From an uncultured Ruminococcus sp. (lineage in GTDB: Bacteria > Bacillota > Clostridia > Oscillospirales > Ruminococcaceae): 5,375 nt of DNA. The DNA lies in NCBI GenBank assembly GCA_947174085.1, contig CAMWHN010000155.1:1-5375 (forward strand), in the 5' to 3' direction. A model generated the notes under the pieces. That model had not been told where the DNA came from. It made no database searches and was given only the letters and a program-made list of their open reading frames with translations. Below are positions 1-5,375 of this stretch, piece by piece. Each line of letters begins with the position of its first letter. Within the stretch, counting starts at the first letter, position 1. A program made the translations under genes and the position numbers.

Positions 1-25
1 TTATTATTATTATTATTATTATTAT
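1..25. repeat. (TTA)8 trinucleotide microsatellite
   Basis: Eight uninterrupted TTA copies fill positions 1-24, and position 25 continues the pattern. The tract touches the window edge, so it may be longer. Read leftward it is (TAA)n. It overlaps the -10 box of the leftward promoter at 21-49 and covers the predicted transcription start and first transcribed bases. Length change by slippage would therefore alter the 5' leader of the gene to the left rather than the promoter spacing. Confidence 0.9.
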
Positions 26-49
26 AACATTTTCTTTTTTTCATGTCAA
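21..49 (-). promoter_or_regulatory. Consensus sigma-A promoter driving a leftward gene outside the window
   Basis: On the minus strand the -35 box TTGACA (49-44) and the -10 box TATAAT (26-21) are both perfect consensus and exactly 17 bases apart. The -10 is preceded by TGT, which gives a TGn extended -10. The spacer is A-rich and the upstream DNA is very AT-rich, as in an UP element. The predicted start is near position 14, inside the TTA repeat. No gene for it lies in the window, so the target must be further left. It is inferred to be a strong, largely constitutive promoter unless a repressor acts on it. Confidence 0.8.
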
Positions 50-118
50 TGATTTCTGGAAAACTTAGGATATTTCTATAAAAAAATAGTAAAATATTCA
101 TCAATTTAGCATAAAAAT

Positions 119-146
119 AAAAAATGTTCCATGTGGAACATTTTTT
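119..146 (-). terminator. Palindromic hairpin, probable thrB terminator (parS-like core)
   Basis: Positions 119-130 pair perfectly with 135-146 (12 bp) around the loop ATGT. The GC-containing part is TGTTCC/GGAACA and is flanked by A and T runs. In the leftward transcript the stem is followed by a U-rich tract broken by single A residues, so it fits a Rho-independent terminator about 75 bases past the thrB stop codon. The stem has few G-C pairs, so strength is uncertain. The 16-bp core TGTTCCATGTGGAACA (125-140) also resembles the Firmicutes ParB/Spo0J site TGTTCCACGTGAAACA, differing at two positions. Terminator is the preferred reading; the two roles are not exclusive. Confidence 0.6.
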
Positions 147-219
147 TAAAATTATAATCTGCAAAATGCAAGAATTAATAACATGATACCGCCAAGCTAT
201 GAAAAATCATTTTTTATAA

Positions 220-1107
220 TTATAATAATACACAGCCAGTATTATCAATTTTCAAATCATGCACTTGCCAGCCTTTCATGCCGGCATTATCAAGAGAAAA
301 GCGCATTTTCCCTGCAAAATATGTATTTTCTTCATCTACAATAGCCATAACTGTAGGCCCTGCACCCGAAATATAGACTGCATATGCACCATGCGCATAG
401 GCAATATCAAATACATCTCTTGCATGAGGAATTAAAGCCATTCTATAAGGCTGATGTAATTTATCATGTGTCGCAGTACGAAGATTTTCAAATTTTCCAG
501 TCAAGAGTGAAGCTGAAAATAATGCGGCACGGGATAAATTATATACAGCATCTTTGTGAGAAATTTCTGACGGCAAGCAAGCTCTAGCTTTTTCTGTTTT
601 TAATTCAAAATCGGGAATCATAGCCACAAATCTAAGCTTTGTATAGACTTCTTGCTTTACCCAGTGAACACGCCTGCCATCAAAAACAGCCGTTACAATG
701 CCACCTAATAAAGCCGGTGCAATATTATCAGGGTGCCCCTCAATTTGTGTGGCAAGGTCTACTAAATCATCTGTTCCCAATGGATTTCCAAGCAAAGTAT
801 TTGCGCCGACTAATCCGGCAACAATACAAGCCGAGCTTGAACCTAAGCCTCTCGTCATAGGAATTTGATTTGTCTGGATTAATTTTAAACCAGTTAATTT
901 TTTGCCACAGACTTCAAATAAATCTTTTGCAGAAATATAAATTAAATTTTTTTCGTCTGTTGGCACACAACTGCCATCTGTAGATGTAATATCTATGCAG
1001 TCAGATTCTTCCATTTCGACATAATTATAATATTGCAAAGCTAAGCCTAAAGCATCAAAGCCAGCTCCTAAATTAGCACTTGTTGCCGGAATTTGTAATT
1101 TTATCAT
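220..1107 (-). CDS. thrB: Homoserine kinase ThrB
   Basis: Cytosolic GHMP-family kinase that phosphorylates homoserine with ATP to O-phosphohomoserine, the substrate of threonine synthase. The 295 residues are close to the usual length (about 300-310). Visible family motifs in order are PATSANLGAGFD at residues 7-18, the GHMP ATP-binding loop PMTRGLGSSSA at 83-93, EGHPDNIAPALLGG at 123-136, the LP...DAVYNLSRAALF segment at 178-197, HDKLHQPYR at 214-222, and the C-terminal glycine motif SGAGPT at 247-252. The ATG at 1107-1105 is supported by an AAGGAGTG ribosome binding site (1123-1116) with GGAG ten bases upstream. The gene follows yfhO on the same strand after 111 bp, but a terminator lies between, so it is probably transcribed alone. 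No hom, thrC or T-box leader is visible. The reading frame is intact with no missing motif. Other GHMP kinases (mevalonate, galactokinase) are excluded by the homoserine-kinase-type N-terminus. Confidence 0.96.
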   Translation of the reverse strand: MIKLQIPATSANLGAGFDALGLALQYYNYVEMEESDCIDITSTDGSCVPTDEKNLIYISAKDLFEVCGKKLTGLKLIQTNQIPMTRGLGSSSACIVAGLVGANTLLGNPLGTDDLVDLATQIEGHPDNIAPALLGGIVTAVFDGRRVHWVKQEVYTKLRFVAMIPDFELKTEKARACLPSEISHKDAVYNLSRAALFSASLLTGKFENLRTATHDKLHQPYRMALIPHARDVFDIAYAHGAYAVYISGAGPTVMAIVDEENTYFAGKMRFSLDNAGMKGWQVHDLKIDNTGCVLL

Positions 1108-1146
1108 AAAATAATCACTCCTTTTTAGATTATATTTATCAATATA

Positions 1147-1175
1147 TTATGCGAACATTTACAGACCTGTGAAAA
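1147..1175 (-). promoter_or_regulatory. Candidate thrB promoter
   Basis: On the minus strand TTTTCA (1175-1170, four of six to TTGACA) and CATAAT (1152-1147, five of six to TATAAT) are 17 bases apart. They predict a start near 1140 and a leader of about 33 bases containing the thrB ribosome binding site. A perfect TATAAT at 1134-1129 was not chosen because its start would fall at about 1122, inside the ribosome binding site, and its -35 is poor. The chosen -35 overlaps the tail of the upstream terminator. It is much weaker than the other promoters in the window. Confidence 0.4.
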
Positions 1176-1204
1176 GGGACAGCATGGGGAATGCCGTCCC
1201 TTTT
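1172..1204 (-). terminator. Rho-independent terminator of the yfhO-like gene
   Basis: GGGAC-x-GCAT (1176-1185) pairs with ATGC-x-GTCCC (1191-1200) around a five-base loop, flanked by A4 (1172-1175) and T6 (1201-1206). In the leftward RNA the tenth-position pair (1195/1181) is G-U, giving an unbroken 10-bp stem plus A-U extension. In the rightward RNA the same position is an A-C mismatch. This strand bias, and the position 15 bases after the stop of the leftward gene, assign it to that gene. The leftward U run is short (four), so some read-through into thrB is possible. Confidence 0.85.
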
Positions 1205-1218
1205 TTCATTTTTTTAAA

Positions 1219-4089
1219 TTATGCATTTTTCATAGCTTCACGTTTTTTATTTCTGATTCTTGCGATTAAAATTTTATTATTTTTTCTATCATAGCGATAG
1301 AACATAATAATTACACCAATACCAATAATGAATAATACAATGCTTAATTCAAAATAAGGTGGTAAATAAGATAATGTTACTGTATGCGTTCCGGCTGTCA
1401 GTGGCACATAAATCATTGCTTTTAAGCATTGTGTTGTTTCAACTTTTTTGCCGTCAACTTTGACAGTCCAGCCATCTTCAAACGGAATCGAAGTAAATAA
1501 TACTTCACCTTCTTCAGCCGTTACAGTACCTCTGATATATGTGTCGGTATGCTTTTGAATCGTTAGCTGTTTTGTTTTTAATACATCAATATCATTCTGG
1601 TATACATCTTCGTTGAAATAATAAAAATGAGGAGCTTTTATAATAGTCGCATTATTGTCATTATTAACAGTCAGACGAAGTGCAACTTTTGTGCCGATTT
1701 CATACACGCCTAAATCTAAAATACAATAGTTTTTGGTTTCAAAATAAGTGCCGAAACCTCTGCTGTCAAATTCATAATTGCCTGTTTCTTCATTGTAAGT
1801 GCCGAGCCATAGATTAACAGCCATTTCATTTTCTGTTCTGAGATATGCATATACACGTTTATTTTCAGTGACTGTAAAGCAATAGTCAACAGTTGGGTCA
1901 CCGGAATCCATTTTTGTATAACAAGCTTGTCCGTTATAATCCGAAAGCGTAACCGCACCTAATACAGGGTCTTCAATATCAATTGGTGTATAATATGCTT
2001 CCGTACCGGCAATTTGTCCTGCTTCATCAAAGATTGTTTTCCCCATCATGCTACTCATCAAAACATTCTGACTATTAAACGGATCATCATTGCCCAAATG
2101 GTCAATTTTAAGCAAATCTTCATTTACCATATAACCAATAGATAATGCATTTGGATTTTTATAAATGCTAATCGTTTTATCTTTCGGTGTGCCATCAGAA
2201 TTTTTGTCATCATAATCCTGATAATTATAATCTGTCACATGTTCATAAGACGGGTGCAAAAGACTTCTAGGTGAATCATCTCCTCTGTCAAGAACATATT
2301 TAATGCCTAACAGAGAATCTGCAAGCTCTGTTGTACCGTCATAACGTGAGTAATAACTTCTCATGTTATAGCCGAGTGTTTCAATAAATTTCAATGTTAG
2401 TGTATTCATGACAGAACTAGAATGCGTAATACCTTTTAGACCAAATGCTAAATTATCATTAATACATCTTGTGAATGTCTTTTCAGAACGGAATAAACCG
2501 CCGTCAGCGTCTGAACCACCGTCTAATTCATTCATGAGAGCGACTGTTTCACGTCCGGAACGGACAAAAGTTCTATAAGAAGCTCTTGTGGAATATGCAA
2601 CTTCTTTGTCAACAGCTTTCATAGTTTCTACTGTGTTAAATATTAATTCACCAGAAATCACACACATTAAGAGAACTGGCAAAGCATATTTTGTTTTCTT
2701 TTGGCACATGCCGTATAAAATTAATAAATATACTCCTGCAAGTCCAATTGACAACCAGATAGACTTCATTTCGTCAAGATGTTCATATTGCTGTGTGTTA
2801 ATAAACAGCACAAGTGCCATAATTCCAAAGAAAATACCACCAAAATGTGTAACATCTATATGCTCTAATTCTTTGAAAACGCTTCCAGCCATAGATAATA
2901 AAATAAATGATATAATAAAAGAATATCTAAATGGCAACCAGTTCGGCACTTGTCCGCCATGCCACCACATGTCAACTGGTTTAATATACATGCTGAAAAA
3001 CATGACTGTTAATAAAAAGCCATAGCCAATTTTTTTCTTGCCTGTAATTTTTTTACTCAAGAAAAATAAAGGCAATAATACAACTGTTAAAATACCGCAG
3101 TAAATTTCAGGGCTACCCTGTACATTGACAGAGTCATATTGACATGTCAAAAGCTGTCGGAAAATAATAATCGGGTCAAACTGTGTTTTAAAGCTATAAT
3201 CTGGTTTTCCAGAAAAATCAAATTTACCAAGTGATAATGCCTTATATACTGGCAAAATCATAAATGCTGAACACATGACAGCAACAATTGTGCTGACACC
3301 AAATGTCAAACAAGAATAAAAATAATCTTTTGCTTTTCTGTTTCTTAATTCTGTGCCGAAAAATAAATAATAAATAAAATAAAATGCTGTGAAAATACCA
3401 ATCATATAGCCAATATAGAAATTCGCTACAAACATAATTGCCAATGGAATAATATAATTAATTTTTCTGCCATCGTCTATTAAATATTCTACTCCAAGTG
3501 CAACTAATGGCAAGAATACGACACCATCTAACCACATAGGGTCAATTGTCTGAATGACCATATATGCCATGAGAGAATATAAAATACCGAACATAAATGC
3601 AGGCATTGGCTGTAATTTTTTTGATTTTTGCAAGTATAAACAGAATATGGTACTTGCAGAACCGATTTTGGCAAGAATCATGAGCAATAAACTTGTCAAC
3701 ATCATTTTTTCGGGCAGAAGCATGACAATCAGTGTAAATGGACTTGCTAAATAATAGCCAATCACACCCATATAACCGCCGGAAAGATTTCGCCCCCAAC
3801 TGTAGAAAATACTGCCATCACCCCAGAATGCATCTCGCAGAGCCTCGAAATAATACACATACTGCGCATTAAAATCCAATGCAAGTACGGATTCTTCGCC
3901 GAATGGATATAATCCAAAAATGGCATAGCTGATATACATTAGAATAATCGGGATAAAAAATGCCATTAAATACCATCGGTTGCGAGAAGCCCAATTTTTA
4001 AGAATTTCGCCAATAGAAGACTTGTTCTTATACAGTGACGGTGTTGCTGTCTTGGATACAGAATTAACTTCTGCATTTTGACTTAACAT
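1219..4089 (-). CDS. yfhO: YfhO-family polytopic membrane protein, putative extracytoplasmic glycosyltransferase
   Basis: Large integral membrane protein of 956 residues with the architecture of the bacterial YfhO family (B. subtilis YfhO is somewhat shorter). After a polar cytoplasmic N-terminus (1-38), about 14 hydrophobic segments lie between residues 39 and 485. A long, mostly hydrophilic, presumably extracellular domain spans about 487-912, followed by a last membrane span at about 913-931 and a very basic tail (RYDRKNNK...RNKKR). The first outer loop carries the family hallmark LDFNAQYVYYFEALRDAFWG (71-90), with D72 the likely GT-C-type acidic residue, then SWGRNLSGG (97-105). Near the C-terminus GWTVKVDGKKV and LPPYF are also typical. 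YfhO of Bacillus and GtlB of Listeria are implicated in adding sugars to lipoteichoic acid outside the cell using lipid-linked sugar donors; the acceptor here is unknown, and no CsbB- or GtcA-like partner is in the window. The ATG at 4089-4087 has an AAGGAGG site ten bases upstream. Divergent from the epimerase-like gene. Confidence 0.88.
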   Translation of the reverse strand: MLSQNAEVNSVSKTATPSLYKNKSSIGEILKNWASRNRWYLMAFFIPIILMYISYAIFGLYPFGEESVLALDFNAQYVYYFEALRDAFWGDGSIFYSWGRNLSGGYMGVIGYYLASPFTLIVMLLPEKMMLTSLLLMILAKIGSASTIFCLYLQKSKKLQPMPAFMFGILYSLMAYMVIQTIDPMWLDGVVFLPLVALGVEYLIDDGRKINYIIPLAIMFVANFYIGYMIGIFTAFYFIYYLFFGTELRNRKAKDYFYSCLTFGVSTIVAVMCSAFMILPVYKALSLGKFDFSGKPDYSFKTQFDPIIIFRQLLTCQYDSVNVQGSPEIYCGILTVVLLPLFFLSKKITGKKKIGYGFLLTVMFFSMYIKPVDMWWHGGQVPNWLPFRYSFIISFILLSMAGSVFKELEHIDVTHFGGIFFGIMALVLFINTQQYEHLDEMKSIWLSIGLAGVYLLILYGMCQKKTKYALPVLLMCVISGELIFNTVETMKAVDKEVAYSTRASYRTFVRSGRETVALMNELDGGSDADGGLFRSEKTFTRCINDNLAFGLKGITHSSSVMNTLTLKFIETLGYNMRSYYSRYDGTTELADSLLGIKYVLDRGDDSPRSLLHPSYEHVTDYNYQDYDDKNSDGTPKDKTISIYKNPNALSIGYMVNEDLLKIDHLGNDDPFNSQNVLMSSMMGKTIFDEAGQIAGTEAYYTPIDIEDPVLGAVTLSDYNGQACYTKMDSGDPTVDYCFTVTENKRVYAYLRTENEMAVNLWLGTYNEETGNYEFDSRGFGTYFETKNYCILDLGVYEIGTKVALRLTVNNDNNATIIKAPHFYYFNEDVYQNDIDVLKTKQLTIQKHTDTYIRGTVTAEEGEVLFTSIPFEDGWTVKVDGKKVETTQCLKAMIYVPLTAGTHTVTLSYLPPYFELSIVLFIIGIGVIIMFYRYDRKNNKILIARIRNKKREAMKNA

Positions 4090-4122
4090 AAAAAAATTTC
4101 CTCCTTTTTAAAATTATTATTC

Positions 4123-4137
4123 TCTGTAACGCACAGA
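4123..4137 (-). other. Small inverted repeat in the yfhO-like 5' leader
   Basis: TCTGT (4123-4127) and ACAGA (4133-4137) form a 5-bp inverted repeat with a 5-base loop, a few bases after the predicted yfhO-like transcription start. It could be a 5'-end mRNA hairpin or half of an operator. TAACG (4127-4131) could instead pair with CGTTA (4143-4147), which would exclude this hairpin. Both stems are short enough to occur by chance in such AT-rich DNA. Confidence 0.3.
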
Positions 4138-4146
4138 TTTAACGTT

Positions 4147-4175
4147 ATTATAACATGCTTTTTTATATTTTGCAA
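4147..4175 (-). promoter_or_regulatory. Extended -10 sigma-A promoter of the yfhO-like gene
   Basis: On the minus strand TTGCAA (4175-4170, five of six) and a perfect TATAAT (4152-4147) are 17 bases apart. TGT directly before the -10 gives an extended -10. The start is predicted near 4140, leaving a leader of about 50 bases with the AAGGAGG site. The -10 lies inside the palindrome GTTATTATAAC (4144-4154), a possible but unproven operator. Confidence 0.8.
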
Positions 4176-4240
4176 GGGTAAATTATATTTTTTCCCCTGC
4201 AATGTGAAAGTTTTTGAGCTTAATTTTAAAAAATCGTGAT

Positions 4241-4273
4241 TTTGCACAAATTTAAAAAATTTTGCTGTGCAAA
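4241..4273. promoter_or_regulatory. Inverted repeat between divergent promoters, candidate operator
   Basis: TTTGCACA (4241-4248) and TGTGCAAA (4266-4273) are a perfect 8-bp inverted repeat around a 17-base AT-rich spacer that itself holds AATTT/AAATT. The right arm ends 23 bases before the -35 of the rightward promoter, and the left arm starts 65 bases beyond the -35 of the leftward one. No T-run or coding sequence accounts for it, so it is better read as a DNA-binding site than as a terminator. The regulator is unknown. Confidence 0.4.
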
Positions 4274-4296
4274 GTAGGATATTTTTTTTAATCCTC

Positions 4297-4325
4297 TGGA
4301 CAAATTGAAAATTATATGCTAGAAT
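4297..4325 (+). promoter_or_regulatory. Extended -10 sigma-A promoter of the epimerase-like gene
   Basis: TGGACA (4297-4302, five of six to TTGACA) and TAGAAT (4320-4325, five of six to TATAAT) are separated by 17 bases, and TGC precedes the -10 as a TGn extension. The start is predicted near 4332, giving a leader of about 30 bases that carries the AAGGAGG ribosome binding site at 4348-4354. TTGAAA at 4305-4310 is a competing -35 but lacks a good -10 at the right distance. Confidence 0.78.
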
Positions 4326-4361
4326 AAAAATAATAATTATAATTCTCAAGGAGGTATTTAC

Positions 4362-5369
4362 ATGAATAAAACAAAAATTGTAAAATTTGGCAACATGGAA
4401 TGTGTTCACTTAGAAGCCGGCGGTTATACAGCTTTAATCGCACCGCAAGTTGGTTCTAACGTCATTCGTTTAAGAGACCAGAAAAACCAGATTGAATTTT
4501 TTAGATTCAGTCCGGAAAACGACTTTGCAAAATTAATCCAATCGGCTGAAGTATGGGGATTACCAACTTTATATTTGCCGAATCGTTTTGCAGACGGTGT
4601 ATTAAAAACTTCTGACGCTGTGTATCAGCTCCCTGTCAATGAAAAAGAGCCTTATCATAATCATATTCATGGCTTTTTACATAAGCGTACACACACAGTT
4701 ACAGAACATAAAGCAGATGATAATTGCGCATGGTGCAGGACAGAATATATTTATGACGAAAAAGACGAATTTTTTAATTATTTGCCAATTAAATTCAAAG
4801 CTGAATTTGTATTTACTTTGTCAGCATGTGGCTTAGAATATGCATTTACTTTGACAAATTTATCCAGTAAGCAAATGCCAATTTCTGTTGCAACGCATAC
4901 GGCAATTAATTCTCCTTTTGTGGATAACGCAAAAGAAGAAAATCAAAGAATTATCGCACCCATTGGGAAACGTTGGGTATTAAATCAGCGTTGCTTACCG
5001 ACAGGCGAATTTATTGACTTGACGGAACAGGATTTAGAATATAAAAATGGCACAAGATGTCCTGTTTTGCGCAATATTGACAATGAAATGTATTTTGCAG
5101 AACATATGAATTTAAACGGCAGTGATTTTTATGGCATTGTGATAGAAGATACTGGCTCACGCAAAAAAATTTGCTATGAAATCGGCGAAGAATATAAATT
5201 CTGGATTTTCTGGAATGATAAAGGTTTTAACAAATATTTTTGTCCTGAGCCTATGTCTGCTATGATTGACGCACCTAATTTGGACATGCCAAATGGTGTC
5301 ACAGGGTATTCAGAACTTGCTCCAAACGAAAGCAAGACATTCCATCAGCGTTTTTATACACTGAAATAA
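4362..5369 (+). CDS. Aldose 1-epimerase (galactose mutarotase-like) family protein
   Basis: Probable cytosolic beta-sandwich protein of 335 residues in the aldose 1-epimerase superfamily, whose members interconvert alpha and beta anomers of sugars or bind sugars. Family-like elements in order are the LPTLYLPNRFADG segment (67-79), the HNHIHGF block with H103-G104 at the position of the first active-site His (99-105), ATHTAINSPF with H179 as candidate second His (177-186), and the C-terminal EP-x5-DAPN block with E296 as candidate catalytic base (296-306). No signal peptide or membrane span is seen. The ATG at 4362 follows AAGGAGG by seven bases, an ideal spacing. The second-His motif departs from the classic H-x-Y-F-N-L of GalM, so the substrate may not be galactose, and loss of activity is possible. 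It is transcribed away from the yfhO-like gene. No gal operon or transporter is in view, so no specific symbol is given. Confidence 0.85.
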   Translation: MNKTKIVKFGNMECVHLEAGGYTALIAPQVGSNVIRLRDQKNQIEFFRFSPENDFAKLIQSAEVWGLPTLYLPNRFADGVLKTSDAVYQLPVNEKEPYHNHIHGFLHKRTHTVTEHKADDNCAWCRTEYIYDEKDEFFNYLPIKFKAEFVFTLSACGLEYAFTLTNLSSKQMPISVATHTAINSPFVDNAKEENQRIIAPIGKRWVLNQRCLPTGEFIDLTEQDLEYKNGTRCPVLRNIDNEMYFAEHMNLNGSDFYGIVIEDTGSRKKICYEIGEEYKFWIFWNDKGFNKYFCPEPMSAMIDAPNLDMPNGVTGYSELAPNESKTFHQRFYTLK

Positions 5370-5375
5370 TTATAT

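Noticed and set aside
1..25. TTA tract as a CRISPR or mobile-element end
   Set aside because: It is a simple trinucleotide repeat without spacers, terminal inverted repeats or a transposase nearby.
384..860. Two rightward open frames opposite thrB
   Set aside because: They are antisense to a complete, motif-rich thrB, lack family motifs, and are best explained as shadows.
1129..1134. Perfect TATAAT on the minus strand as the thrB -10
   Set aside because: Transcription would start at about 1122 within the AAGGAGTG ribosome binding site, and the sequence 17 bases upstream matches TTGACA poorly.
1108..1171. Possible T-box or attenuator leader for thrB
   Set aside because: The gap from start codon to the upstream terminator is about 65 bases, too short for a T-box, and no leader peptide or alternative hairpin is visible.
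1716..1958. 80-residue leftward open frame inside the yfhO-like gene in another frame
   Set aside because: It is fully nested in an intact gene on the same strand and shows no domain or frameshift evidence.
2588..3025. 145-residue rightward open frame opposite the yfhO-like gene
   Set aside because: It is antisense to the membrane-spanning part of an intact gene and has no ribosome binding site or recognisable domain.
3542..3799. Short open frames on both strands inside the yfhO-like gene
   Set aside because: They overlap each other and a continuous family-typical frame, with no independent support.
4276..4295. AGGAT/ATCCT inverted repeat beside the rightward promoter
   Set aside because: Five-bp arms around a ten-base T-rich loop are expected by chance in DNA of this composition.
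4083..4409. 108-residue leftward open frame across the divergent intergenic region
   Set aside because: It covers both promoters and the start of the rightward gene, has no recognisable domain, and its composition mirrors AT-rich non-coding DNA.
4639..4836. 65-residue rightward open frame inside the epimerase-like gene
   Set aside because: It lies in an alternate frame of an intact gene and its composition has no domain signal.

Overview
The window is an AT-rich stretch of bacterial chromosome from a low-GC Gram-positive organism, most likely a gut-type Clostridia (Ruminococcus/Oscillospiraceae-like). The grounds are a YfhO-family envelope protein, strong AAGGAGG-type ribosome binding sites, sigma-A promoters with TGn-extended -10 boxes, and intergenic DNA much richer in A+T than the genes. 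No genus can be fixed from the sequence alone.

Layout from left to right. Positions 1-219 hold no gene. They contain a (TTA)8 microsatellite at the left edge, a perfect-consensus leftward promoter (TTGACA-N17-TATAAT) for a gene lying outside the window, and a 12-bp-stem palindrome at 119-146. That palindrome is probably the thrB terminator, but its core also resembles a ParB-binding parS site. Next come three complete genes: thrB (homoserine kinase, leftward, 220-1107), a 956-residue YfhO-family polytopic membrane protein (leftward, 1219-4089), and an aldose 1-epimerase/galactose-mutarotase-like protein (rightward, 4362-5369). A hairpin at 1172-1204 separates yfhO from thrB. It pairs fully, with one G-U, only in the leftward transcript, so it is assigned to yfhO. 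A candidate thrB promoter overlaps its tail.

The 272-bp gap between the yfhO-like and epimerase-like genes is a divergent promoter region. It has one good extended -10 promoter facing each way and an 8+8 bp inverted repeat between them that could be an operator shared by both.

The genes do not form one obvious pathway. thrB belongs to threonine biosynthesis and appears to be its own transcription unit; no hom or thrC lies in the window. The YfhO-like protein is probably an extracytoplasmic glycosyltransferase for cell-envelope polymers. The divergent epimerase-like gene is also sugar-related, so a functional link is possible but unproven. I see no tRNA, rRNA, CRISPR array, insertion sequence, riboswitch or novel multi-gene system. 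The most useful second-look items are non-coding: the consensus promoter whose start site falls in the TTA repeat, the parS-like palindrome, the terminator/promoter overlap and the divergent-region inverted repeat.
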